DNA from: Morchella semilibera
Lineage: Eukaryota; Ascomycota; Pezizomycetes; Pezizales; Morchellaceae
Assembly: GCA_009192285.1 (NCBI GenBank)
Contig: WBVU01000005.1
Span: 3,242,731 to 3,306,730, forward strand
Direction: 5' to 3'
Length of the DNA: 64,000 bases
A program made the position numbers and the translations under genes. Positions 49,121-61,496 of the stretch are shown here, in pieces. Each line of letters starts with the position of its first letter. Within the stretch, counting starts at the first letter, position 1. The notes beneath the pieces were generated by a model. The model made no database searches. It was not told the origin of the DNA and saw nothing but the letters and a program-made list of their open reading frames with translations.

Positions 49121-50382
49121 GCTACCAGTGGTCAATGGGAGGCGGTAGAGCGGGGAGGGCCTTAGCTTGTGGTAGATTAGGTTTTAATTTTTCTTTTCTT
49201 TGGGTTGGGAGAAAGTGTGGTTATTTATGTGTCTTTTATTTTATTTTTCTTTATTTATTCGATACCATGTATTGGATCCACTTATGTAGTTTATTAATGG
49301 GTACGAGGAGGGGTTAGTCTACGGTTTATGGGCTGGATTGCCCCATGTTTATAGGTTGAATGTCTCAGGTTATGTGTCTTACAATGAGAAAATATCGTGA
49401 CCGAACATTTGTATTAAGCCCAGTGTTGAAATACTAGTCAAATTGGTGGCTGATCCCCCGACTAGGAGGGTAAATGTCCCCACGTCGGCCCAGCAGCCAC
49501 GATAATTACGATTTGGATAGCGTAGATCCCTATCACTCAAATGCCACCCATCTCTTTATACTCCCTCCTCTCTAGCTTAGAAAGAGAGGGGGCTGTGGCC
49601 ACTCATGCAATATCACTCGGTACACCCTGATGAGGACAACGCTACGGCCCAGCACACCCTAAGGCCAGGTCGCCCTAGGCAGGTGTTTGTAGTGGAATCC
49701 CTACAGTTAGAGTAGGGTTTGTGGCAGAAGGAGTGGAGAGGAAGGCTTTACTGCTGTTTGTGTAATACTAAGTCTAGCTGGACATAGTGCGGGCCTTCTA
49801 TATAAATACATATATGTAGGCTCCTTATCTCTAACTCTCTAGGTAATTCTCACCGCTTTATTAGAAAATCCTGCTGAAACCATATGGAGCTCAAAATACC
49901 TGAAGGGGTAGCTCGAGTTCCCCAATGGTGTAACTTTGCTAAAACACCAGGGCGGCGAACATTATTCGCCCATCACATTTTTCACTCATACTAGCAGCGG
50001 ACATAGTCCAGTGTGTTCTCTCAGAGCAATGATCTAATCCAGGATCTTGCTAAATTATCTTCCCACTCCCATTTAATCCCCGATCACAAGTATATATTCC
50101 GAAAAAAGAAAAAAAAAACTAGGATAGAATAGAAACCCCCAACATGCAGCCGTTGATTTCTGGCCTAGGGGATTTAATCTTTCATGGGTAACTACACTCG
50201 CATTAAAGCCTCCCAAAATTATATTTTCTTCAAGCTATTACATGCCAATAGGCAATCTCTGCGATGTTTGTTTGCCCAAATCCAGTCTTAATTTATTATC
50301 TATCTATATCCTATTCTACTCCAATTTAATAACCAGAAAATTAACCTACCATTATAACTTATTGATAAATAGAAATCGCCTG
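49121..50382. other. 1.3-kb intergenic interval between convergent genes
   Basis: Holds 3' regions of the DHA1 gene and the Fun_N gene. One ATCACTCGGT motif at 49613-49622. T/A-rich sequence at 49180-49270 and 50100-50130. No gene seen. Confidence 0.55.
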
Positions 50383-52469
50383 CTAGATCGCCTCCCCTTT
50401 GCCCTTCCCCAACACGCCCACTCCTCTGCTCACGACACTGGTACCAATCTCTAAAACTCCCCTAACCCTCTCCAACCCAACCTCTAAGCGTGCGGCTGCA
50501 ACCCTTACCATCTCCACGTCCAGGACTGAACCAGCGCTTCGCGCTAAAGTTCCGGATTTTGATACGATCCCGAAAGCGGGGATGATGTCTTTCGTGGCAT
50601 CCACGACCTCCTCAACATGGCGTAAGCTACTAGTAAGGCCTGCCAAGATGTTTTGGCAGGTCTTGGTTATAGGAGATTGCGTCTTCTCAAGGCTATTATA
50701 ATCGAGGTCAGTAAAGCACAGTTTGTGATTAGTGGGGAACAAACGTTGTCTCAAATAGTCTTGCTGCGGCTTTCATGTCCGTGCCTGCCTTTGTACCGAT
50801 AAATCCGCTATCCACCATCTTCCCCATAACGCTCCTCACTGCCCTCTCCAACACCCTATCTCGTTCTGCAAGCACCATTTGCACAACTTCGTGGCGTCTC
50901 TCTATTTCTACTCGCAAAGATAGCAGACCCCGCAATAACCTCTCAAGGACCCATACCCACACACCTACAGCACACTCGCCCCCCACTTCGCCGCCCCAAC
51001 GAGTTCAAAGTAATGGTACATATTGGTTAGCCTTGTGACGCCCTCTTCGAGCTTACTCCACATTTTTGCGAACATGGCTGAGAAGGCGGTCTCAAATGTT
51101 GTGTTTGTCGATTTGAATTTTGCGAAAGTCTCTTTTTGATGGAATGTTGCCTTAGTTTTCGCCATATCACGAGAGGAGCCTAAGGTGGTTGTGTGTAACG
51201 CAGCGAGGGTCAAGCCAAGGCTATGATGAGCATTCAAGCGCGACGGTGAAATGGCCGTGGTGCACCATTGCCGTGTCGGTGGTTCGTTGTAGATGCGTGT
51301 TAATTCCGCAGTGAATGTATCAGAACTCCCAGATCCCAGTGCAATGGCAGTTTTACTGGTTGGTAGCGAATTCGTTCGGGAGTGTGAGTGTGAATGTGAG
51401 GTGGTGCTAAAGGTGGACTTTCTACTAGGAAATGAACGGGGTGTTGATGGTGGAGAGGGGCGAGGGAGAAGAGTAGATGTTTTGTTTGCTGGGAGGGAGT
51501 GGGTACGGGCGTGGGGCGGCCGCATTGATGTCGTAGGGTCTGTCTGGTGTCTTGATGGCGGCGGCGGCCTTGTTTCTCGTGATGACGGCGGTCCCATCGC
51601 CGAAGAGGTCTTTAAGGGCGACACGGATTTTACCCGTGGAGAGGCTTTCATCGGCGAGCTGGAGATATAGGATGGTTGAGATCGTGGTACAGGGGTTGGG
51701 GATACAGTAGTTGAGTGTTTCCTGGCACTCCTTTTTACTTCTCCGATTCCATTGGATATTGGTGTGCTCGGAATAAGCAATCGGTGATCTACCAAATCTG
51801 GCTCTGCAGGAGAGGTTGTCCGTGAGGAGACATCCGAACAAGCACTAGTAAGATACCTCTGCAGGATTGAGCTATCTTGGTACTTGGCCGATGTTGCTGT
51901 AGCATTACATATCTCTTCAGCAAGTCGTTGCTCAACCTCCTTTGCTGTGGTCTCGATCATATTTGCAGTATCCTTTATTGCTGCAGGATTGATGCTACCC
52001 GACCAAATCAGCTCCACCTCCACCAAAGGGCGAAACAAACTCACTCATTGGTCAGAACTAATGAAACTCTCAATGTGATCTTGTGCGCCTCCAGCTGCAC
52101 CCTCAATGCTACAACCTCCTCGCCTTCGAATATCCTGTTCCAGCACCTCCACTTTTTACACCAGGTCTCATCGCTCTTACGCACGCCATACGCATTCACC
52201 AGCATCCGCAGCTGCACGAACTTGTCCATACAGCTCGCCAACACGTTTCGAAACTCAACACCACCAAGCTCGGCATTCCTTCGGGTATGTGCAGCTTTAA
52301 GCCGCAGTAGAATGCTGCAGAGTTCGGATAGCTCGTGCAAGAGCGCAGCGATCTCGTTGGGGGAGTCGGGGGTGGAGGTAGTGAGAAACTCGGTGAGTTG
52401 ATGCGAGATTCTGGTACCGACAGTGATGAGACTGGAGAGTGAAGACTCGAGGGATAGCGGGTCGGTCAT
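50383..52469 (-). CDS. Fun_N (STAND N-terminal) domain protein, frame interrupted once
   Basis: Function unknown; the N-terminal domain is that found at the start of many fungal STAND (NLR-like) proteins. Exons 52045-52469, 50745-51994 and 50383-50692. Residues 1-140 (MTDPLSLESSLSSLITVGTR, then LLHELSELCSILLRL) are the helical Fun_N-type domain. A disordered Ser/Pro/Arg-rich middle follows, then a helical C-terminal half with YHYFELVGAAKW, LERLLRGLLSLRVEIERRHE and HVEEVVDATKDII. No NACHT, NB-ARC or repeat domain is present. The frame is lost at a run of six C (six G on the coding strand) at 50979-50984; with one more base it continues as KWGGECAVGVWVWV and then through a 52-nt intron to the stop at 50383, total about 661 aa. 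It lies 0.9 kb from a BCS1-like ATPase on the same strand. Confidence 0.7.
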
Positions 52470-53361
52470 CTTGTTTTACTGCCTGCCTTCCTTTACGCCT
52501 ACCTGTGAATGGGAAGGGATGGGTGGTATTGCAGGAGTGAGGGTGTGTGATGGGTTATCATCACAGGGGTGAGACATTTGGCTGCTGGGGCAACCGGGCT
52601 AGATACCCCAGCTCGTCTGCGCTGGAGTGCTCTGATTCGTGGGAGGCACTGGGGATGAGTAGAGGTTGATGCGCAAGTGCAGTGAGAGTTTTTTTTGTCG
52701 GGCTGGTTGGAGATCACTCAGCTTTAGATCTACTTATAAGGAGAATTAGAGCGAGTGACGTCTGGTGAAATCTTAACGAGCCTAGTTGATATCATGGGTC
52801 TTAAGTTTCAGCTGCTTATCCGTAATCGGTAAACAATTAGCACCCCTGCATACTGAGGAATCCATGTTTCGAGGTTATAATTACACGAATATTATGATAC
52901 ACACTCTACTAAAACCCTGGTGCCCATATATTAATGCTTAATTTCACCTAAGCAATGTTGGTATACTGCCCAAGTTTCCTCAACGCGATTGAAGCCTGAG
53001 ATATCTCTATATACATAAAAATTTTGAGGGCCCAGAATTATTAGTCCTGGCCCCATAGTCAAATTAAACTTGGGCCAGGTGAAACCCGCGAGACGTGACA
53101 CACTCACACGCTGTCACTCGAACATCCTGGGCTCATGACTACATGTACTTGTACTATAAATGGTTTGGGGCGTAAGCTGCATGTATTATTGACAACGAAA
53201 GAACATATCTCTGTCTGTGAGTGAACTAATGAAAATATATCAGCAAGTGTAATGGAAGTAGCTATCTCTTGCATTATCTTTAAAGCAATATGATTGTTGG
53301 ACAAGTAGCTATAGTGGTACAGTCAAATATTTTCCGCCCGGTTCAACTCATAATTTTATGC
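52470..53361. other. Intergenic interval
   Basis: Upstream region of the Fun_N gene and 3' region of the BCS1-like gene. TACATGTA at 53140-53147 and a TCACTCG motif near 53115. No gene seen. Confidence 0.55.
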
Positions 53362-55070
53362 TCATTCAGTAGAAGTGGGTATATGGGGTGGGTTAGAGTC
53401 TAGAGGAGGGTTGGTCTGAGAAGACACTGCCTGAATGGGTTGCTTGCTGCCATCTCCCATCTCCTTCTTAAGAGTTTCAACCTGTCGTTTGATGATTGTT
53501 TTAAACGACTCATCATTACCCCCATCTCCGTCCTCCCCATGGTGGCCATTTCGGGCCGCGATGATAAGCAATGAGCTAACGAATGCCTCCTTCAAATATG
53601 CAAAACTGAAGTCATTTGTCCACTCGGCGATATCGTCGACTAAGCTATCTGGGAAATCAATTTTGTCATTCCCTTCAAGTTTATGCCTACGAAGATTGTT
53701 AATAGATGCTTATATGCGAGGCGCTGCTTTAATAGGATCGCTTACTTCCAATATTTGCAATAACTCTTCCTCTCATCCAATGACGGGAGTGGAAAGTAGT
53801 ATTTCCTATCGAATCGTGAAGGGCGGTTTACAATTCCTGGATCCAAGAGATCCACTGCAATTACACCATATTAGCACTGTTAACTCGAATTTGCAGGTAA
53901 TATGTCTTACAATGATTGGTAGTCGCCACGACCAGTATCCCATCGTTCTCCTCTAACCCGTCAACCTCATTGAGGAAGAAGGACCTATTATCATTCTTAA
54001 TCAAGCTGTCGATATCCTCCAGGATAAGCAAGCATGGTGCCATTGCCCTGGCCTTCTCGAAAATCATCTTGATAGCTTGTTCGTCACCGCCGCAGATATG
54101 AAACGACTTGACGTAAAGGGTCGGATGCTCGAGATTCTTCATCATTGCTTTGATAGAGATGGTTTTTCCGTTTCCGGGGGGCCCATGAAATATCAAACCA
54201 CGCTAATATTCATACAATTAGTTTACTTTTACGGAAAAATGACTGCGATACTGTAATACGAACCTTCCACGGTACTCCAAGATTGCCATATGTATCCCGG
54301 CCAGAAAAGAAGCTACCAACATCATTGATGATTTCTTTCTTCATCTTCTCATCCAGAATGACATCTTTCCACTTCGCCTTCTGGATTGCTTGCCAGAGCT
54401 TATGATCTTTCATCCAACACTCCTGGAAGATCAATATCTCATCATGAAGCTCAACCGCCCAGCTACATGCCTCGGAAATCAATTCCTGTACTGCAGCTTT
54501 GGAATTTTGATCGTGCAAGAAGTAGTTTGCAGCCTTCAATTGGTGCGATTCCGAGTATGTCGCGTAGTAATGGATGAACTTGGCCCCAGATTTTGTACAC
54601 ACATCAAAGCAGCCAAAATCCAAGCTCAGCTTGAGAGCCCCAGGTCCATCAGAACGGTTCTCCGAAGGGGCAAAGATAGTTTGTGTTAGAAACGGGGCCT
54701 CTCTGGGTTTCAATTCCACCTTCCCGAGAGCAGCATAGGTGAGGATGTCGCAGCTGCGTTCAGTGCATACAGTCATGGAAAGGTTAGGATGCTGTTTCTT
54801 GATCGTATCACGTAGGACAAGGTCGCAGTCTGAGGCAAGGCCCGAATGGTGTTGGATGAATGTGCTTGCAGGGGAATGAGGGTGGTAAGGGAAGTCTTTT
54901 GATACGAAGGAGGAGTCATCGTTGAGCTTTCCAGTCGCTGAACCCGACGGAGAGGCCTGTGGCGGCTGGTCATCGGGGACAAATTTGGGATCAATAATTG
55001 AGGAGATTTGGCAGGCCCCATGGGGCTTTCGGCCATTGGGGCCTCGTAGCATACTGAAGGGTTGACCCAT
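53362..55070 (-). CDS. BCS1-like AAA ATPase
   Basis: AAA-type ATPase of the fungal BCS1-like family; in the classical member, BCS1 folds the Rieske protein at the inner mitochondrial membrane, but the fungal paralogues have unknown roles. Exons 54264-55070, 53911-54202, 53746-53854 and 53362-53686 give 510 aa. Walker A GPPGNGKT (about 276-283), Walker B LLILEDID (about 327-334), sensor-1 TTNH, and the Arg-finger region [16 protein letters not shown] are clear, followed by [15 protein letters not shown], the C-terminal small domain. An N-terminal region of about 90 residues is disordered and no membrane helix is obvious, unlike mitochondrial BCS1, so it may be soluble. The tail is Ser/Pro-rich. 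All junctions keep phase. Confidence 0.88.
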
Positions 55071-55776
55071 GGTGGCAGGGGCTAGATAAACGGCGAGGGA
55101 GTAGAGAAGAAAAATGAGGATCGATGGAGATTGATAGGAAACAAGAAGGAGCGAATTGCTGAGACTATATAGAGGACTACTCCTCCACTACACACATGAA
55201 TTGGGCTCAGTTAGGCCCCCTGCCACAGGATACTGCTATCGGTTGAGTCACTGAAACTACTATGTCTCTTGACTGTATTGATCGCTGTTGAGTGACCCCT
55301 AGGCTGCCGTGCAGGCGAGTGTTACGGGTTGATACTCTAACATAAATACGTAAACATCGTTGATCTAGATGCATCTTAAAGCACATACGATAATTATAAT
55401 CAGCTTGGGCCTATCAAGTGGAACCGTCATTCCATTCCGATACGATAACGGGCACTCACTGAGTTACCAAAGTAAGTAAAACACAGTAGCTAGGCTATTT
55501 CTCATATATGCATGTATTGGCCGACCCCTTGCCTGTAAATACTCGTTTACCACTATAAGAACAAAAAATGCAGTTGCTCAGGGCACGGATAATTTGTATG
55601 GATTGGCGATGATCTCTCCTACAAATCATCCCCGCTTCAGTCACTTGCATTTTCTAGCTAGTTCCTTTCGTGGTAAACATTCCAAGGTGATCAGTCAACG
55701 CCCCATGATGGATGATACGGACGGTCTACCGTTACACAACCTATCGCCCTGTACTACGGTGCCAAGGGTACATATT

Positions 55777-55828
55777 AAGTGAGTAGAGCGTAGCAACGTA
55801 AACCGCACTACCGCGTTCTACTCACTTA
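55777..55828. repeat. Hairpin with TAAGTGAGTAGA arms
   Basis: TAAGTGAGTAGAGCG at 55777-55790 faces CGTTCTACTCACTTA at 55814-55828; the arms pair with one mismatch. It lies directly left of the miniature element at 55842. Confidence 0.55.
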
Positions 55829-55841
55829 CCCTTAACCAGAG

Positions 55842-55935
55842 TACTATCGTTAACGGATTGCAGGCAAAACTTGTCTCTCTTTTGGCTTGTTCCGTCAACA
55901 CCCAGTGTCCGTCAACCACCCAGTGAACGACAGTA
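55842..55935. mobile_element. 94-bp miniature element, same family as 56979-57265
   Basis: Ends are TA|CTATCGTTAACGG and TA|CTGTCGTTCACTGG (right end read inward). The right end shares about 37 of 43 positions with the right end of the 56979 element (ACGGACACTGG and TGTTGA both kept). No coding capacity. Confidence 0.6.
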
Positions 55936-56607
55936 CTCTTATATTTTTGTATTAAGCTCGGGCTCTTATTCCGATACCAAAGGTGTCAGCAACTAGCCTT
56001 GAAAAAGCAATAATGAATGTGATATTACTTAAATTTTATTGGGCGCCTTGTTTCCATACATGAACTGACAGTTTCTCCGGTATGAGGTCTAACAGTTACT
56101 ATCTCTACTTGCTGAAAAATAAAGTATGGTCTCCAAGGTGAGCCAGAAAGCAACCGGGGATGTTCGGGTTGAGACCATACGACGATACACACCCGAAAAG
56201 CATCCATCTACATCATTGCTTTATAAAAACTAACTTGTCGGAACCTGGTGGGATAATAAATCTTTGGTTGATTGACCGCGTGTAAGTACTCATGGCATCA
56301 TAGATATGTACAATTCACACCTATGGGTTGGAATTTTGACTGGCTACTGTGGTGAGAACATGCTCTTAACTGAGTCTGTAGATCTGGAGTCCATCAGCCG
56401 ACCTGACTCGTATTCAAGAATAAGGCTTACTCGCCATTTCAGACCACCCTCTCCATAGGTTCACCACGATATTCTCCAATAAAACCTCAGAGTGCGAGTC
56501 ACGTGAAAATCCTTGGCAAAGACAGGCGAGTAGATATATGTGGTTAATTGATAGGCTGAAAACAGCCAGGATCTTAATTGGATGTATCTATCATCTACTT
56601 TGACATT

Positions 56608-56700
56608 GATCTTATCAGATCTTTAAGAGCCCAGGCAGGTGTAGCGAAAGATTAGAATCTGATAAGATAGGACGCCCATATTCACCGTAAGAGATCACTT
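56608..56700. repeat. ATCTGATAA inverted repeat (copy C)
   Basis: TTATCAGAT at 56612-56620 faces ATCTGATAA at 56657-56665. The stretch beyond the right site (GGTGAATAT read on the minus strand) resembles copy B, GGTGAATTT. Confidence 0.5.
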
Positions 56701-56978
56701 ACGCACCCGAGCAGGTACATACAGGTAGAACCAGAATATGGCGGTGCCTACATGGACTTGCCAGTGACGTATGTAAGAACCTGTATAAGCAGATTCAACC
56801 GGCGGCGCGGGTATGTGCGTGGAGGGGAACCTGGTACAAGGCATAGAGATCTCAACTGCAACAGGATAAGGTTGGGCCGTGTTAAATAACATAGGGTACA
56901 TGTAGGTTATTCTGTAGAATGTGGTGGTGTGGCTTATGCTGTTTACTGGCCATAGTACTACATGTAGTATAGTACTAG

Positions 56979-57265
56979 TACAGTCGTTCATGGGGTGAAG
57001 ATGGCAATATGACTATAAGTAAGGAGCGCCCAAGCTTCTTTTTAATACCGCAAAATCTCAGTTTATACGGACGGTTGCCAAGGGGCAATTTTGCAGAGGA
57101 GCTGAAAAATATCATATCACCCCTTAAAGGAAGAGATCGGAGCCTTTTACAGCCAACACCGCTCTTGGCAACTGTCCGTATAAACTGAGATTTTGCGGTA
57201 CCTCTTATTCGTTGAAATCCCCTGTTCAACATCCAGTGTCCGTCTTCACCCCGTGAACGACTGTA
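56979..57265. mobile_element. 287-bp miniature TA-flanked element with nested insertion
   Basis: Terminal inverted repeats of about 24 nt begin CAGTCGTTCAYGGGGTGAAG; the arms differ at two positions, both C/T. TA borders both ends (56979-56980 and 57264-57265). A second, unrelated element (57046-57200) is inserted within it. The ends resemble pogo/Tc1-mariner type elements, but this assignment rests on TA and TIR pattern only. Confidence 0.8.
57046..57200. mobile_element. 155-bp miniature inverted-repeat element (M2), nested
   Basis: Inverted repeats of 35 nt begin CCGCAAAATCTCAGTTTATA, with one G/A difference between arms, and are bordered by TA. The first 12 bases match M1 at 26240. It lies inside the 56979-57265 element, so it arrived later. 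Confidence 0.85.
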
Positions 57266-60200
57266 CCCTACGTGTAACTCCAGCCTTGCGTGGTCGGTTG
57301 GTGCCAAATTAAGGATTGTGGCGACCAGTAGACAAGGGTTCTTTTGAGAACTGGCCTCAGAGAAAACGGCCCGCTATATAGTATATGGGGAGAGTTCCGA
57401 AACGGAGTCCTAAGAAAAAAAGTAAATCATAATTACTTATTAAAAGGCTCTGTCTCCGTGGAGTTAATGTTGTTAATTTCTAGCCGGACAGCAAAATTGC
57501 ATGGGTCGCCCCCACTCCTCCAAAACAGAGTTTTAAGCCCCTCCCGTTTTAGAGGGCTTCCAAATTAACAGGCCATTACCCTCTCTATATCGGCGACTAA
57601 TTCGGTCTAGCCGTACGTAAGTGTAGACGCCTTCACGATGGTTCTCGGCCACATAGGGCAGTGATAAATAAAACATATAGATACAATTCTCTGTGCGATA
57701 TAAGGACTTCTGTTGAATTCTTTATGCTCAATTTTGACATTCTTGGGCGTTGCACCCCACCCCGTGGAGGTGTTATATGGATACCCTCGGTTTCATAGTA
57801 GATCACTCGTATGGCGCCAAGCATCTAGTCCCTACACCTCGAGTGAAATAATCTTGGCGGCAATAAATCCATAAACTAGCCTACTCCTCAACAGTAACAC
57901 ATATTTTTCCAGAAACAAAACTATATTCGCCTAGGTCTATATTATCTTTATGAGATTATGGTTTTTGTTTTAATTCTTTGGGTTGTGGTGAAAAGCCTTA
58001 GCGATTTGAAACGAGGTGTGGGTTTTAGACTCTGGGCGCCATACATACTTTTAATAGTACATACCTTGGCGCCAAGACCCAATTCGCGAAATCGAGGAGG
58101 ATTGTACTCGAGAGCTAGCCCCAGTGGCCGCGCCGGTCATACAGGTTTTCTTCGAACTAGTATGTGGATGTGAGAAGAGGAGATGGAGGGCTCACATGCT
58201 TTGCTAGCAGCTTGTGAACCGCTGAGTACATCGTGGTAAGGTTGTGTATTTAAATATCAAACATATCAATCCGATAAACGTCATATACTACTGTGAAAGG
58301 AAATTTATTGACAACGCTCTAGAAACGTTCGGGCCTAGCTAGCCTGCTAGCAGCCAGTTATTAAAGAGAGTAATTTCTGTATTTTTAAACAGCTAGACCC
58401 CGTTCTCGATACCGGATTGAGTATCCGATACGTCATAAAACTAGTCTGTGCTGGTATGAGCTAGCAAAAATTACCAAAACAGGTACTAATCACACCAAAA
58501 TAGGGAATGGGCACGAGACTACATAGTATAACCAATCATTAGGACGGTCTATTGGTTACGGGACAAGGGATATATATCTAATTGGAAGATTCTTCTCGAG
58601 CGATGCCCGGCCGAGCGGCGTGCCAGCCCTGCCATGAATGTAACGTAATGCCATTAGATCTAGATAGTTCAATCAATAAAACTGCATCGCTCATTCTCTA
58701 TCCGTGGGAGCATCCGGAAAGAAATCCGGGAAAGAGGACTCGGCACGCGCACGCCCATTTTTGATAAGGGACGGTGGAAGCCTTGAATCACACGATACAT
58801 ACATGCATGTAACCTGCATAATCTAAAGAGTAGGTGTAGGAATGATTCGTCCCATTATAACTGTAAAGGGTTTATATAATACTGCATCATAATAGTTATC
58901 CTATCAGACCAATATATCGCAGTTGGCACAGTGCTGACCGGTGCCTCTAGCTATAACTATATAATCCGTTTTCGCCTTTCAATATTTGGGTCTAGAACGG
59001 GCTAGTTTTCGCGAATATTCGGCCACTCAGATACTCGGCGTCGAAGTGTAGAATACGGCCGATCGAGGTTTAGGAATTCCTTAGATAGTAATCCTCCCTA
59101 GATAGCCCGCCCCCGCTGACATTACGTACTTCAGTGAAATCTCAAGACTCATACCTGTCCGGAAATTGAAGCTCCATTTGGATACTATTCCCCAGATATC
59201 TGCGGATAGAGTTATATTATTGATAAGCTGTTTCTAGGTCGCGCGCCACGTTTTCAAATAGAATAGAGACCCCGTCATAATGCATATGGTATCTACGCCG
59301 ATTATTGATAACGCCTAGCCAATATATATCCAAAGATATTCTTTTTATGGGGCATTAGCTAATACCCACTACATTTATAAGCACTTAATATGGGAAAGTG
59401 CGGTATATCAATCACAGATCATCACTCGGTTCGTCGTACATTCCAGGCCTACCTAGCTGGGCCAGGGTACACATTGGTTAATTGATGAATTCAGTAAGTA
59501 CATCCACCCTAGGTCTATACCTCATAATGCATTAAAGTGCATGCATTCTATCCGAGGTTGAGAGATTTTTGTAGTAAGCCTCTCAAGAAGTACGTTTAGA
59601 ATGGTATCCTAGCGGTAGCCATTGTACCAACCGTAGAACGTCGATATCTACAAGGTATATCGGATAATTCTCCACATAATAATACCAGATGTACAGCCAA
59701 TGATATATTTTCAAATAAACCAGACACACTATAATGTACTTATTAGAATAGACATGTTTGTTTTAATTCTAATCCGAAACAGGATGGTGAGAAAATATCG
59801 CAGTTGGTGGAAATTAATGGTAGACAAGTGCGTGCGGCTTAAACACTGGTATCTTTAATTTAATTGATTTAGGCATTACGTATATACTTAACTCTCACCG
59901 CGCCCGCCCTTCAAATCCTCTCCATGAGCCCCCGCCTTGTATATCTACTGTTAACTTTATACACGTAAATAGAGTAATATGGCAAGTGATAGCTTCTACA
60001 CATTTGAGATGATATATAGATGTGCAATAAAATTGCCGTGCCGGCGCGGTCTAAAACAAAGCATCTTATTGTCAGGAGTTGTGATCCTTATAAAATACTA
60101 CTGGTTATCCTTCGAACGTGTACCTGAATTAAACAAGGGGAGGCAATAATATAAATCGCTGACATGCACAATATTGAAAGGTGTGTGGATATTTTTTTTC

Positions 60201-60637
60201 CTAGCATGAATTAATGGTGGGGTGGGCTGAGCGACGCTCGGGTCTACAGTCGCTCAAGCTAGGCTGAACGGCTACTTATCTAGGTGTGTGGGCAATTATA
60301 ATCACACGTACATACACTATTTATCTGTATTTTCACTGTGATAGTCGTGATATTCACCGCATATTGATTTGTTCGCACATGAGTGTTGCTGTCACTGCGT
60401 GAGTGCGCAATGGGTGTAATACATGTACATACATGACTCTTTAAGCACGTACATACATACATGTATCCAGCAAAGCAAATCAAATCACCAACAAATTTGT
60501 GTCGACGGAATAAATAAGCGTGAAACATACATACAAGTACATCTACAACATGTACTTAACTAGTAGTTAGCCTTGTCTTTTTGTGCATTTACGTATCGGA
60601 TAATGATCTGTGAATTAACCCTAACCCTGTTAAGTTC

Positions 60638-60640
<3 letters not shown>

Positions 60641-60672
<32 letters not shown>
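60641..60672. repeat. T32 homopolymer
   Basis: An uninterrupted run of 32 T, 22 nt to the right of an AACCCTAACCCT step (60617-60628). Confidence 0.9.
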
Positions 60673-61496
60673 CCAAAGATCATATAATAAAGTTATCTCT
60701 TGGACGGATGAAATCGTCAAATTCGCAGCCTGGACCGTGCACGCACTGAGTTGGGTATATTCGTTGCTCTTAATGGTTGATAATAACCAGAGAGCCAATC
60801 AAAAATAGCTGTTACCTGCCTGCTTGAGCTAGTAGTAGCTCAATCCGTCCAAGGGATAACTACATGTACATGTACTTCATATTCATATTCAGGGCTGGAC
60901 TTGGCAAGTATGATATGACTTCGTCAGCTGGTCAATACTGGTGGCTTTACTTAAGACATTGGCGCATCTCATAAATGATATTTGGGTGGTTAGTGTCTAG
61001 CTAGATCAAATTGATCAGAGTGGAGGTCGGATGAGAATGTAGATAGATATATGATGTATGTATACGAATTCAAGAGTACAATAGGTCCCCTTCCCAGCGA
61101 CTGCAACACATCAACATAAAAAGAAAGAATCCGATATGACCAGAAACGATATATAGTAAGCCATAAGTCCCAGCGCATCTGGCCTAAGACTTAGAAGATA
61201 CATGTACTCATGGAAAGTGTCTGGCTATCTGTCCATTCAGAGTCGCTTTCCGTCACCGCCGTTGCAATTGCACATCCAAAGCATGCAGCGCACGTGAGGC
61301 CAGCGATAGCGTGGCATGAGTTTAGACCATCAGCCATTGAGATATCAGGCCCAGCCCGGGCTTCTACCGACTTTAAACTACTGGTAGCACCAACAGGTGC
61401 TTCCTATTCTTGAGTATTAGCTATCTTTCTAAATAACTGTACGATTTGTATCAAGTATGCACCCTACCAAGATCCCGTGGGGGATCCTCTAGTTCT

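Larger units (their letters stand above)
55071..61496. other. 6.4-kb repeat-rich interval without supported genes
   Basis: Contains the BCS1-like promoter, a hairpin at 55777-55828, TA-flanked miniature elements at 55842-55935 and 56979-57265 (the latter with a nested element), a GATA palindrome at 56608-56700, TACATGTA octamers at 56897, 56959, 60420, 60458, 60861, 60867 and 61199, and a T32 run at 60641-60672. The open frames in it are short and lack protein features. Confidence 0.55.
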
